64,000 nucleotides of DNA, taken from assembly GCA_025201375.1 (NCBI GenBank), contig JAIWZP010000031.1:186001-250000 (forward strand), in the 5' to 3' direction. The translations under genes and the position numbers were made by a program. Positions 50,301 through 62,794 of the stretch are shown here, in pieces. The stretch is from Gongronella butleri (Eukaryota; Mucoromycota; Mucoromycetes; Mucorales; Cunninghamellaceae). Position 1 is the first letter of the stretch. Each line of letters starts with the position of its first letter. The notes under the pieces are model-generated. The model was not told the DNA's origin and searched no databases. It was given only the letters and a program-made list of their open reading frames with translations.

Positions 50301-53300
50301 TCTTCGCCGGCAACACCGTCGCCATCGCCATCGCCTGGTCCGCTCATCGACCCCATCTTACAAGATTTATCGCACACGCAAAAGAGGCAATTGCACGGCA
50401 TCTTCCAACAATGGCAAGGCATGCGCCATGTGGCCATGGCAGAAGTCGTCTTGACCCATGCGGCGCTCCTAAAGGAAGCCAATGTGCTTGCACATGAGAT
50501 GGGCAAGCAAACAACGTATCAATTCACCATCATTGAGCCCGGCCCCTTTGTCAAACCACGGTCCACGCTGGAACCCGTGGTGACCAATGGCTACACGACG
50601 ACGGCAACAACAACCACAACGACCACCAACACGCCATTGGCCCTGAACGACACGCACTATTGCCAAAACGACGAAAATCAAGATGATGATGACCAAGATT
50701 TGCGCCTTGCCATGGCCGGCGTGAGACCATGCATTGGCGTGCGCGTCCTAGACAGGCACCATCAGGTCATGTATACGTGGTCGCTCGGCAAATTCAATCT
50801 CCGCCTCGATCGCATGCGCCAATTGCTCGCGTACCGCGACCAGCCCGTGTTCCAGACCATCAAGAAGAAATGGGACGACGCCGACCCGTTCTACGATCAT
50901 CCTGCGCCCAAATACTCGTTCATTGGCTATGCCGCCACGTCGGCGCGTAATTTGGTGTGGCAGCAGCCGTTTGAAAGCGCGGTCCAAGTCATTTGCCGCG
51001 CCACGGGCCAGGTCAAGGGCCAATTGCGCGTGTTCTTGTCGCCCGTCGCGGACCGCGTGCCCGTGTCGTCCCCGGCATCGCCATCGCTTCAGGACGAGCG
51101 CACCGGCGGGCGATTGATCAACAAAAAGACGAAAAAAGATACCATCAAGGTCGGCCAGACCCTTGTTTTTGAAGTGCGGCTCCTTGACGTATGTGGCCTT
51201 TCTGCCGCCGACTGGTCGCACGTCCACGTTCAATTCCGCCTCTCGTCCTTTGGTCTCCCATTGGGTGGCGACAATGCAAGCGGCGGCGGCGGCGGCGCAG
51301 TAGTCGATGCTGCCGATCGCTGGTTCGTGACCGAGTCGGTGCCGCTTCTTTCGGCATCGCCGTCGTCGCTCGTGCCGCTCGACTATAGCCAAACCTTTTC
51401 ATTGACGGTGACTGCCGAGATGCTCGATCGACTGCAGCACAACATGGTGTATTTCGAGCTCTATGGCCTTGCGCAGCCGCGCCTATTGGACCAATACGAG
51501 CGCTGGGACGACCAGCGCGAAAAGCCGCGTCTCGAGGACATGTTGGCTGTCCCGCGTGTGAGTCATTCGATGCCCAATGACCGGAAAATGCGAAAAAAGG
51601 ACGATTCGGCCGCGCAAGAAGGCAACAAGCAGGACAATGACGTGGAAAATGAGCATCATGAACAGGACAAAAAGTCCATGGAGCCAATGTCATTGTTGGG
51701 AGGCGGCGTCGTGGAGCAACACGAGGTGACGGCGTGGATCCAAGTGTACGAATTGTTGCCCAATGGTGAATACCAAATGGTTCACGCGGTCAAGGAACAT
51801 GCGCACGATACTGGCGTATTCCACCTCCGGCAAGGATTGCAACGAAGGATTGCCATTACGCTTGCTCACCAATCGGGTCGCCAATTCGAATGGAGCCAGA
51901 TTAGCAAGGCAACGGTTGGCAAGATTCGACTGTTGGATGATCAAGGCCGCATTGTAGATGCGCAGCAATTGAGCGACGAATTGCCCATCAAGCTGTTGTC
52001 GGCGCAGCACAGCGTCACGTACCACAAGGACGGCACAAGTCACCTGACTGCCCAAGGCGCCTGGGACAGCTCGCAGCACGAATGCCACTTTTTAAATCGG
52101 TTGACCGCGTCGCGCGCACGCATCCTGTTGAGGCTCACGTGGCAGGTCGAATCGCCCAAATGCTCGAAAACGATCCAATTCGGCATGGATGTCGCCATGC
52201 GCGTCATCCACCGCGACAGGGTCAGTGGGCCTACCACCGCACATCGTCTCAAACGCCTCTTGGGCTCCGCAAACACAAAATACTTGACAAAAACAGCCAC
52301 GCTGTTCTCCGTGAGCCTGCGCCCGCCAATGACGCGTCGCGTCAGCCAACTTTGGCGCCTCAACACGGCCAACAAGCCCATCCCCGGCGACGAGGTGCTC
52401 GCATCGTGGCATCCGCGTGGCGTGTCGCTCATCAATGATTACAAGCAGATCCAACATCGATTAAGACTCAAAGAAAAGGTTTTGTTGACGTCCCAGGTCC
52501 TCACCCTCGTCAATGCCCGCTCACAAACCAGCCAAGACGCCATTACAAAGGAAAAGAAAAAGGGCGCGGCCACCAGGCAGAGGCGCCAGCAAGCCGCTAA
52601 CAACAATGATGATGATCCTCATGCCGACGACATGGATGACCACGCTCGCGCGCTCCTTGCCAAGGTCATCCGCCTGTGGCAGACAAAGGTCGGCACGCCT
52701 AAAGAGGTAAGCTTTTAAGAACAATTGTCGTCACTTTTTTTTTTTTTCTCACCACCTCCATTCCAACTCTTTTTTTTGCCCCTTTTTTATTATTTTATTT
52801 CTTTTTTTCTTTTTTTCCTTTCGTTTTTTTTTTTTTACGCCATGTTCTCAGATTCATCTTTCGCAAGATCCGCCCATTCCAGGCATGCAGGACCTGCACG
52901 AGCCGCCATCCTCGATCGGCAAAGGAATCAAGCTCCTGGCTGAGGTCAAACAGGTCGTGTCGCACCAGCAGGACTCGTAAGTCGGGTTCAATTGGACCAA
53001 AAATAATCAAAAAAAAGGCTCATTTGCCGCGCAATTTTCGCTTTGTCAGAGCCAATGCATCACGGCGCGGCTACTTGGCCTATCAAGAAGACCCGCTGGA
53101 TGATCGATGGACCAAGCGATGGTGTGTCTTGCAGAGGTAAAAAACCAGGCAAATCGCGTCGAAAAATCGGCCAATGGGCCCAAAAGAGACGGACGGGAGC
53201 GGAAAAAAAAAAGAATCATGCGATGAAAAAAAAAAAAAAAAAAGCATGGTCTCATTGCTCCGCTTTTTTTAAAAAAAAAAAATTGGCAGGCCGTATCTCT

Positions 53301-53662
53301 ACATGTACCAACATCAAAATGAACAAGATGAACTAGGTGTCATTCATCTCACCTCGGCAAGAGTCGACCACAACCAGGCATTGGAAGCCTTGCTAAAGGT
53401 AAATTGAAAAAAAAAATTAAGGGGTGCGGGGGAAAGGTGGCACAAGGCATTATTTGCGTTTGGTGCCACGGCCAATGGCCAGCTGGAACGATCATCAGCA
53501 AGGAAAAAAAAAAAAAAAAAAAAAAAACTCACACCAATTCCATTGTTTGGCACGCAGCGACACCACGTCTTTTCGCTCTACACGAGCAACAATGCGTACA
53601 CGCTGCAAGCATCTTCAAAATCGGACATGATGGAGTGGATTCAGCAAATGAATGCGTGCTAG
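47317..53662 (+). CDS. Kinesin-3 (UNC-104/KIF1 type) motor with FHA and PH domains
   Basis: Plus-end microtubule motor for vesicles and early endosomes. Ten exons: 47317-47371, 47468-47710, 47787-48097, 48161-48291, 48370-48556, 48639-52706, 52852-52976, 53050-53136, 53290-53398, 53558-53662; 1806 aa. Motor head residues 1-370: P-loop GQTGSGKS (101-108), switch I NETSSRSH, switch II DLAGSE. FHA domain about 515-625 ([12 protein letters not shown] ... [15 protein letters not shown]). The KIF1B-type region starts near 1002 ([12 protein letters not shown]), a DUF3694-like region near 1337 ([16 protein letters not shown]). PH domain at the C-terminus ([20 protein letters not shown] to [10 protein letters not shown]) binds phosphoinositides. 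One very long exon follows the motor; Gln/Ala/Ser-rich linkers include a GCA/GAG run at about 49995-50030. All junctions keep frame. Confidence 0.95.
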
Positions 53663-54523
53663 ACCGCGCGCGTTTACCCCTTGTTTTCCCATCCCTTCGT
53701 GTCCCATCTTTTCTTTTTACAACTTTTTTTTTGCATACCTTTTTATATATACACTTCATGCAGCTTTCACGCTCTCTCTGTCTCTCTCTCTATCTCTCAC
53801 TCTCTGCCAATCGTGCTCCTTATTTTCGCCCATCACATTCTTTTTCCATCTGGTCGCACACTGCAAGCCAAGGCCAGCCCGCATCCCACATTTTTCCCAC
53901 CCTTTCATTTCCGTTGATTTGCACTTACTCATTTGAATGGTCATTTTATGCTTTGCTTTCTATGTATTTTCGATTACCATATGTTTTTCTCACTTTTCTT
54001 GCACTAGCATCGCTCTATGCCCCCTCTCTCTGAAATAAAAAAAAATTGGACACGCGCAAGGATTCTTTTTTTTTTTCCCACCGCGCTCAAAACTCAGAGC
54101 AAGCGGGTAATGGGTGGAAAAAGGTGGGCAAACCATTGGAAAAAAAAATGGAAGAACATGTCAAAGAAACGGAGTGAGGCCGTCTTTCTTTCACATGAAA
54201 AGAACGGTGATGACACCATGTAAACAGAACAGGGTGAGAGACGCGCGTGATTCATCAACATGGCACACCCAAGGTTTTTTTTTTTTCTCACCTGATCACT
54301 GCCAAATGGAGGAACCAGCCCTCTCTGTGTAGGAAAAAAGCGGGGTAGGGCCCAAAACCTTAGCCTGGGAGGGCCCGACGGGGTCAAGCGCGCGCATAAT
54401 TTAATGGCTGGACGGGCCTTGTCCCCTTTTTTTTCTCCCTCTTTTTCTCACACAACTCACTTTTTTTTTTTACCTCCACTGTCCTCCGCGTCACTTTTTC
54501 CCCACTCTCTCTCTAAAAAAAAA
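53663..54523. other. Intergenic region
   Basis: T/C-rich kinesin 3' UTR to about 54010, then unremarkable sequence and the pyrimidine-rich promoter of the fumarate reductase gene. No gene or repeat seen. Confidence 0.5.
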
Positions 54524-56697
54524 ATGTCTTTGCAAAACCCAGTCATTGTCGTTGGTGGTGGTCTCTCTGGCCTGTCTGCCGCCCATACCATCTATGAACA
54601 AGGCGGCAATGTCTTGCTGCTCGACAAGAACCCGTTCTTTGGGTAAGTCGTGGAAAAAAAAATGAGAAAGAGATCGTGCGCAACACCCCCGTCGCCTTTT
54701 TTCCCCTCCACTCTCCCCCCTCCACTCTCCCCCCTGCCCTTTGACCTACGTCCATGCCAATGGCACATTCCTTTCATCCACTTTTTTTTTTCCTCCACTT
54801 TTTTTTTTTGACGTTTGGGTGTGTATGTGTGACGCGTGGCAGGACACACAGGGTCCATGTCTTAAAGGATGCTTTATGCAGCAAGCCGACTCACTTTTTT
54901 TTTTTTTTTCCTTTCATCCCATTTAGTGGCAACTCGACCAAGGCGACGTCCGGTATCAATGGTGCGTTGACACGCACGCAGATTGCTCAAAACATCAAGG
55001 ATTCCGTCGAGGCGTTTTACCAAGACACGCTCAAGAGTGCGCGCGACCTTGCACGCCCTGACCTGATCAAGGTGTTGACGGGCCACTCTGCGTCGGCCGT
55101 CGAATGGTTGCAAGACAAGTTTGAGCTGGATCTGTCGCTTGTTGCGCGCCTGGGTGGCCACTCGTTCCCGCGCACACACCGTGGCAAGGAGCAGTTCCCC
55201 GGCATGACCATCACGTATGCGCTGATGGAAGGCCTCGAGGAATTGGCCGAGAAGCAGCCCAACCGCGTCGTCATCATCAAAAAGGCGCGTGTCACCAAGC
55301 TGACGCGCGATGCGCAGGGCGTCGTCATTGGCTGCGAGTACGAGATGGTCGGCAATGCCGCTGATGGCAAGGTGCACAAGGTCGTGGGCCCCGTCGTTCT
55401 GGCCACCGGTGGCTATGCCGCTGATTTCGGCGAGAACTCGCTGCTCAAGCAAAACCGCCCCGATCTGTTTGACCTGTCCACGACCAACGGCGACCACTGC
55501 ACGGGTGACGGCATCAAGATGGCGCGCGACGTCGGTGCCCACCTCATTGACCTCGAAAAGGTGCAAGTCCATCCCACGGGCCTGGTCGACCCCAACGAGC
55601 CCGATGCCAAGGTCAAGTTCTTGGCCGCCGAGGCCCTCCGTGGTGTGGGCGGTCTCTTGCTCGACAATGAGGGCAACCGTTTCTGTGACGAATTGGGCCA
55701 CCGTGACTATGTGACCGGCATGATCTGGAAGAACAAGAAATACCCCGTGCGTCTCGTGCTCAACACGGCGGCGTCCAAGGAGATTGAATGGCACTGTCGT
55801 CACTATGCCGGTCGTGGCCTGATGAAGAAGTACGACAGCGGTGCCGCCCTCGCCAAGGACATGGGCATCCCCGAGAGCAAGCTCGAGGAGACCTTTGAGA
55901 CGTACAACCAGATTGCCGCAGGCAAGATCAAGGACCCCTGGGGCAAGCGCTTCTTCCACAACGTCCCCATCAAAATGTCCGACGACTTTTATGTCGCCAA
56001 CATGCAGCCCGTGCTCCACTACACCATGGGTGGTGTCGAAATCACCCCCGAGGCTCAAATCAAGGACGCCCAGGGTCAGCCTTTGGCCGGTCTCTTTGCC
56101 GCCGGCGAAATGTGCGGTGGTGTCCACGGTGCCAATCGTCTTGGTGGCTCCTCGTTGCTTGGCTGTGTCGTCTTTGGCCGTGTCGCTGGCCAATCCGCCG
56201 CCAAATACCAATATGCCCAGCTTCTCAAGGGTGCCGGCTCCGCCACCCAGCGCCTCGGCGCCATCACACAGCACCTCAATGGCGGCGTCGCCCTCAGCCT
56301 CGTCGTCAACCCCAACGACCCCGGCCGCATCAATTTGGAAATCAATGTCGGTGACGCCTCTTCGTCTCAAGCCGCCGTGGCCGCCCCCGCTGCCGCCCCC
56401 GCTGCTGCTACCCCTGCCGCTGCTGCCCCTGCCGCCGCCGCCGCCAAGCCTGAACCCGTCAAGGGTGAATACACTTTGGCCGACGTTGCCAAGCACAACA
56501 CGGAAAAGGACTGCTGGGTCGTCGTCAATGGCCAGGTGTTGAACGTCACCGACTTTTTGGCGGAGCACCCCGGTGGTAAAAAGGCGGTGATGCTCTTTGC
56601 CGGAAAAGATGCCTCTGAGGAATTCAACATGCTGCACAAGCCCGATGTCGTCAAAAAGTATGCCGAATACACCATCATCGGCACACTCAAGAAATAG
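54524..56697 (+). CDS. OSM1: Soluble fumarate reductase fused to cytochrome b5 (OSM1 type)
   Basis: Flavoprotein that reduces fumarate to succinate and reoxidises reduced flavins when oxygen is short. Exons 54524-54642 and 54927-56697 give 629 aa. N-terminal FAD dinucleotide fold VIVVGGGLSGLSAAHTIYE (residues 7-25), SGINGA, VHPTGL, and the C-terminal flavin block HGANRLGGSSLLGCVVFGRV. An Ala/Pro-rich linker (about 535-560) leads to a cytochrome b5 domain with the heme-ligand motif EHPGG and second ligand His in FNMLHKPD. There is no signal peptide or presequence before the FAD motif, so a cytosolic location is likeliest. AATAAA follows the stop by about 32 bp. A long antisense open frame over exon 2 is a codon-bias shadow. 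Confidence 0.96.
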
Positions 56698-57289
56698 GCT
56701 ACTCTCATTCTCACCCCCATTGACTATTAATAAAAAAAAAAAAGACGGTGTCCATCCTCTCTACATTGAAAAAATGAATAAATTCTGCTTTTTTTTTTGC
56801 AAGGATCCAAATTAGAGTCATTTTTGATGGACAATTTGTGCTCATTGTACCTACAGAGCCACAGTATCTTAACTAACTTGCAAGCGGACTGAGCTCATTT
56901 TTCAACGCATTACAATATTGTCCTGTGCCGACTGGGGCGTGGTCTCCGAGACTGCACGGCCTCATTTTTGCCATTTTTGCAAACCAAGGGGGCGTCCAAA
57001 ACTGCGACAACAAGCGAGGGACGGGCGCGAGAGTCGCGTGCAAGAGGCAAAGACCAAGGCAGAGGCTGCACGAAAACAAAAAAAAATTTACGCGTGCATG
57101 TGAAGTTGAAACCTGAGTTTTGGGGTTTTACACAACAGCAAATGTTGCGGTGTTATGATTGACCCGTCCTTCTATTATGTTTTATGATAATCGCGCTGGA
57201 GACTGTACATAAAATCTGACCCGCGCAGTCAGCCTGTCACTTTACTGCCTGAAACAGCGCGCTACATACACGGCACGAAAAAATGCACA
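56698..57289. other. Intergenic spacer
   Basis: 3' UTR of the fumarate reductase gene, then unassigned sequence with no stable gene model. Confidence 0.4.
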
Positions 57290-57960
57290 TTTGGCTTTTT
57301 AAAAACGACAAGACGACAGTATTTTTTTGGACTTTGCTGGCCTTCTGTGCCTCCAGGCAGATATTTTTTTACAGCCAACTTGCCTGCCGATACAGTAAAA
57401 GATGCGCCCCGACAGGAACGATGATGAGTTGATGACCCTCCTCCTGTGCACGATCGAGGCGAGTTCGCTCGATTTTTTTTGGACTCGAAAATGCAAAAGC
57501 CTCGTACAGTATTTGTACTATTCTGAATTTATCTTGCCATCTGCATGGCCGACCCCGCTCAAAAACAGCTGCATCGCATTCAACGCAAAATTTGTAACAA
57601 AAAACGCTTAAACCCCCAAAGCGCTACGACCATTTTGAAAATTCAGGGGTCACTCAGGGGTCACACCTTTCAACCTCAGAAAATGCCAAATTTGGGAAAT
57701 TTCGAACTCCGGGTGATCAATGCATCCCAAACAGGCAATACCGATCATTTGCTATTGTCAGACAGAATGGCAGGTCGCCGCAAGCAATTTAAGAAAAATG
57801 TCCAAAGAGTGGCGCATGAACGCCGATCGACTGAGAAAAGTGCCTACTGTACTTTGGGCAAGATTTTTTTGCAAAAATTTATGTTTGATACTTCCAAATT
57901 AAGTTTCATGGATTGCATGGAATTTTTATTTTTTTTATTTTTTATTTTTTGTACTGTATG
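57290..57960 (-). repeat. Dispersed repeat family A, copy 3 (inverted)
   Basis: Reverse-complement counterpart of 2490-3160: CAGGGGTCACTCAGGGGTCA, AACTCCGGGTGATCAATGCAT, GCATGAACGCCGATCGACTG. Its outer part (57340-57410; TTTTTTTACAGCCAACTTGC) matches the right end of copy 1. Confidence 0.8.
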
Positions 57961-58029
57961 TAGAGATGTTAAATCGAGAATCTCGCTCGTCTCGATCGAC
58001 AACAATGTAAAATCTCGCTCGATCTCGAG

Positions 58030-59245
58030 CTTGACGAGGATGCCACGTCGGTGGCGTGGAGGATGTGGCCCGAGACATGCTCGCGACGCACCAAAAGCAT
58101 TTGAAGGTTTTAATGCGTCAAATGTTGGCTCAAAGCCACGGTGATGAAGTGGCCATAGGCCAAATCGATGCAGAATGCGCAAAACGTCGCAAGCTCATTG
58201 ACCAAATTCAACTTATTAATTTGCAGGCTCTTGTCATTTTGCCTCCTGATGATGCCCAATCGTCCTCCATTGGTGGGGGCTAATCGGTGCACACATCGTC
58301 CGGTAGTGTGACAACAACCTCCACGACGGATGGTGGGGGGGGATGGTTCCCCAAAAGCAGCAATATCGTTTGCCCGCTGACGCGCCGCCTTTACTGTATT
58401 TATTTGTTGCGTTTTCCATGTCATATTGTAGTGCGTTGTTTCTCCATCCGGAAAATACGTCACCATCTATCATTTGGTCGAAGATTGGATGCGCGAGCTC
58501 GAGGTTGTCATTGCACGCGCAGGTTTGAACCTGCTGGACGACCTTGTGTGGCACAGCCAGCAAGTGTTGTACAACACGGCTTTCACTCAGCAGGCCCAAG
58601 CAAGCAACGTGAGCAATATACGGTAGTATAAAGCTCGCGTCCAAGACTACAGTAGCCCGTAAAGTCTTGGGAAAAGGATGTCAAACCGATCCTGCTCGAA
58701 CTGTTCGGGCACGCTACCACATCATTGCGAAATGCCCAAATGCTACAGTAGATCATCGCGCAAAGATCGGAAAAAAACAGCATTTACTTGAGTACTTGCA
58801 CTATTACCGTGATCTCGCGGAAAAGGCAAACAAGCTCATTGACGACGATCATCTTGGTTTGCGCTTTGTTGCGTCATTGAAGGCCAATCGTGAGCTTTTT
58901 GACACATTTTCGCGCAAGTTTTCGCGTCGCGGTGCTAGTAACCGACCACCACCATCCTTTTTGGAGGTCGCACAGGCAGCTGCTCAAGACGAGGCCAAAG
59001 GATACTTTTACCAAGAAATTTATCATGACGGCCAATTACCCGATGACAAGCACAAGAATCCAGCGGATCAAGTGCAAGAAGGCTCTTCTCAATCGGCACC
59101 TGGCGGTGGTGGTGGCAAGGCGGCCAAAAAGAAGAACGAGCAGCCCAATTCTGGGCAGCAGTCATCGTCCTCATCTGGCCAGTCGGGCAACAACGGCAAT
59201 GGTGCCCCATACAAGTACTGTAGAGATCCTCCTCCTCGAGGTTAA
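58030..59245 (+). pseudogene. Possible gag-like retroelement relic
   Basis: Broken coding-like sequence with stops and frame changes. Open pieces include 58056-58280 (helical, RRKLIDQIQLINLQALVILP) and 58667-59245, whose product ends in a Gly/Ser/Lys-rich tail (GGGGGKAAKKKNEQPNSGQQ ... YKYC) like the basic linker before a Gag zinc knuckle; the sequence breaks off at that Cys and runs into a family B repeat. No polymerase part follows. I cannot name the family. Confidence 0.35.
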
Positions 59246-59560
59246 AATTTTTTGTACAGTACTGTAATGTTTGAAGCCTTTGAACAGCTTTTTTCTATTT
59301 TTCACAACCATACAATAATATGATACAAAGTTCAGACGCATCGGGCAAACAAACATTCTGGAAATGACGTCCAAGCGTGTCGCTTTCGAATGGTGCCAGT
59401 TTCATCTAGATCCAAGAAGAAATACAGTATGATACTCAGTATTTCGAGAGTCACTGCCTGCTGTTGAATATGTAAAAATATCGACATGTTGTGTTCATCT
59501 GCACAACGACTCAACGGGCAGCATCTGGTTTCAACACCATGTTGTTGAAAAAAAGACGAG
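59225..59560 (+). repeat. Dispersed repeat family B, copy 2 (partial)
   Basis: Shares TCGAGGTT, AAACAAACATTCTGGAAATG, GACGTCCAAGCGTGT and TCATCTGCACAACGACTCAA with the copies at 36165 and 61015. Contains several heptamers, including the compound at 59255-59266. Confidence 0.7.
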
Positions 59561-59824
59561 ACCGAATACTGTAGTATGATGCTGTATTTGAGGCCATCCA
59601 CCAAACCACCACTCATGCATGCATCATGCTTTGCAGCGTTTAACATTTGCATTTGTGAAAATCGGCATTTTTTTTTAAGAATTATCATAATTCACTACTG
59701 TACAACCGTCTGATTGAGCTCTACCGGTATACTGTATTTACTGTAAACCGCGTTTTTAACAGACGCGCCGAAATATCAAAGTCGTGCCCTTTGCCCGTGA
59801 TCCAAATATGCATGACTTTACCCC

Positions 59825-59985
59825 AAAGAACGAAAAACGCGTAAAATATTACTTGGCGCTGGGTTTTCTCTAGCAAACACGCACGAATCTTAAGATTTCT
59901 CGAGAGTCGCGACCAAATAAGTGATCCGATTCGCGAAAAAATTATTAACATCTCTGGAAAATTGGGTCTACCCTCAAGCCTCAAC
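59825..59985 (+). repeat. Family C repeat, partial single copy
   Basis: Matches the part of the 490-bp unit around 42350-42480 and 42840-42965 (CGTAAAATA, GGCGCTGGGTTTTC, TGATCCGATTCGCGAAAAAA, ATTGGGTCTACC). Confidence 0.65.
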
Positions 59986-60336
59986 TGGTGGTGTGGGGGG
60001 GGGCCAATGTGTAAAAAAAAAAGACGCGACGTGACGCGTGGGGGTGTGCGGGTGTAGGTGTGTGGGCAGGGTGTGGGGGCGTAGGGGGCGCGGGACCTAC
60101 CTTGAATTTTCCGGAATAAAATACCCCATTTATACTGTAAGTCCGCCTGCCCCCCTTTTTTTCTGTCGCCTTTCTTTTTCATTTCCTGCTTGATGAGGTT
60201 GTCCATTAAGCTCATGTTATTGTGGCAGTGGGAAAGATGGCAAACGACGAGCGCGCGAGATGCTGCATGCGATTGCCATGCACACTGTTCCCCGCTTTGC
60301 AGACGCGTGTCCAGCGGAATTTGAACAGAAACTTGT

Positions 60337-60780
60337 CCCCCAATTTTTATTTGGCCGGATGCACGCCGCGCTTTTTTTTTTTTCGACGAGCACGATGGCG
60401 GTGTGTGTAAAATGTCCGGGATGATAGAATGAATTTTTTCAGCCTTCACCTTTCTATCTGTGTCTAAGAACATGCGTCGCCAAGCAATTGAATTTCATGT
60501 CTTGCAACCGGAGTTGCAGTAGATCTTCTTTCGTGCAGAACATCATGACGTTTAACATAAACTCGTCCCTCAAATTGTCAAGATGATTAACCATTGCAAT
60601 CAAAATAAATAACGAGAAAAAAGACACAAAAAATAAAATTGCCCGATGCACGCCGCTCCCCCAATTTTTTTTTTTTTGACCGGATGCACGCCGCGCTTTT
60701 TTTTTTTTTTTTTTTTTTTTTCGACGAGCACGATGGCGGTGCGCACAAAATGTCCGGCCTGATAGAATGAATTTTTTTTA
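60337..60780 (+). repeat. ~110-bp direct duplication (family D)
   Basis: Two copies at 60337-60441 and 60656-60780: CCCCAATTTTT, CCGGATGCACGCCGCGC, a T-run, TCGACGAGCACGATGGCGGT, AAAATGTCCGG, GATAGAATGAATTTTTT. The T-run is 12 in one copy and about 26 in the other. A fragment of the motif also precedes copy 2 near 60643. Confidence 0.85.
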
Positions 60781-61014
60781 GCGAGTGATGCGCAACTGGC
60801 TTCCTCTCGTCAGTTTTGGAACATGGTTTTAAAGGCCAGTTATAAACATGCAATGAAGGATACAACGTGAAGGGATCGATGGAGACAAAAAAATCTTAAC
60901 TCAACTCAAAAACCTACGTTGCAATTTGCATAGATTGTGCAAATTTCGAGCATGTGCCGTGAAAACTGGGCAATAAAAATCGGGGGTACGTACCTTAACG
61001 TTGTATAAAATATA

Positions 61015-61430
61015 TAATCGCGATCAAAGATTTTGGTGAAAAAGTGGATTTTCTGCGAGTTTTAGCCATCCATCGATGAAACTTGTCTCATTCGATAGAC
61101 ATTCAGCAGGTTCTTGCGACATGTTAAAAGCGCCGTGTGTCGCCCAATCAGTTGCAGAGTAACATCAAGGTTGAAAATTTTTAAAATGTTTGAACGGCTT
61201 TGACAAGTGTACAAGGGTCACGCACGCATCGGGGAAACAAACATTCCAGAAATGACGTCCGAGCTCATCTGATTCGAACGACGCAAGTTTCATTGCGATC
61301 CAAGAAAAAATTGGCCAAGACAGTAGTGCCAAATTGTGAAAATGTCGACATTTTGGATTCGTCTGCACAACGACTCAACGGACCTCTGGTTTTCAGCGCC
61401 ATACTGAAAAAGGCGCGACGAAATGGGCAT
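61015..61430 (+). repeat. Dispersed repeat family B, copy 3
   Basis: Best match to 36165-36600: GCGATCAAAGATTTTGGTG, GCGAGTTTTAGCCATCCATC, AAAGCGCCGTGTGTCGCCC, AGAAATGACGTCCGAGC, TCTGCACAACGACTCAACGG. Confidence 0.8.
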
Positions 61431-61686
61431 AAAAACACCAGCAGAACGCGACCAAGAAGATTTCAATGAACAATTTTATTCAAATTCACAGATGCGTACA
61501 ATAGTGGGTACGAAACACATGGATATCGACGAACAAGGATCAGCGTGGAACAACAAAAGAATTGAAAAGATGGAGAGCGCGCGGATGGACGCGCTACAAG
61601 GATATCGCTAGAAACAAAAAAGAGAAAGAGATGGGGGCGGGATAAAAAAAAAAGCAAGGATAAAAAAAAAAAAACGAGCATACGAT
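61431..61686. other. Spacer next to the GPAT 3' end
   Basis: A short open frame at 61423-61611 lacks recognisable motifs; A-rich runs precede the convergent GPAT stop. Confidence 0.4.
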
Positions 61687-62758
61687 CTAGTCATCGCTTT
61701 GTTCGTCCATTGAGGAAGAGGATGACGCAAGAGATGAGGTCGATGACATGGGATTGAATTGAAAGATGGACTTGTCGTCGAACCATTGCTGGATGATTTC
61801 CGTCTTTTTCGAGTTGTAGATGCCGCGCCAATTCCAAGTTTCCGCGGCCTGTTTGCGCAATTCCAGATGATCGAAGCGGTGCGGGTCGAATTGCTTGCCC
61901 AGAACATCGGGCCCGTGCTCGTTGACGAAGCGCGTGACGTCGTCTGACAATTTCTCGCGCATGAGGCGCAACCCCGCGGCTGCGTCGGGTTCGCACACGG
62001 CAATGATCAGCGGCTGCAGCGATTTGAGCAGGTCCAAGCCTGTTTCCACGAGCCGGATGCCCGTGTATGCAAAGAAAGGCTGGATCACAAACGACAGGCA
62101 CGCGTACATCAGGCTTGTCTTGGCGTCGCGCTCGTACACGCGCCACAGCGACATGAACACGATGAACGAGTAAATGCCGTAGATCACGGGCGTGACAATC
62201 AATGCAATGATCACTTTCCAAGAAGCAAGCACGTCGCGTGCCGCCACCTTGACACTGGACGATGCAAGGGCCTCTGCAGACACGTAAAAAGAGAAGAATG
62301 AGTCAAGGTCACACATGGTTCCTTTTCTTTTTCAGCGGGCAAAAGGTTTTACCTTTTTGCTTTTTCTGGCTGATGAGGCGCACAATGAGCATCAATGGAG
62401 AATTGATAATCAGCGAGGGGAAGCCGAGGAACGCCAAGAAGACGAGTCGGATGAGGCGGCTAACGAGGACGGGTGCGGCCGAGAAGAGCGACTTTTTGGT
62501 GGTTTCGACTTGATGGTCGTGCAAGCCAAAGTATTTTAGCTGATTGTTGTAGGCCGACACCTTGGCGGCCAGCTCCTTGCATTCTGGGTTGTCCTTGAAA
62601 TAGCGATAGCCAAGCAGGAACCTGCGATTCAGATCCACGACCTGATCAATCGTCAGCTTGTGGGTGGCCGCAGGCTTGTACAGGCGGCGCGCCGCGTTGA
62701 GAACCTATCAAAACCAGAGGCAATTTTTATAAAAATGAGAAAATGCAAACACGGATGC

Positions 62759-62794
<36 letters not shown>

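Noticed and set aside
54874..56637. 587-codon open frame antisense to the fumarate reductase
   Set aside because: It is the complement of a GC-rich coding exon with strong third-position bias; product is low-complexity Gly/Val/Asp and has no recognisable domain.
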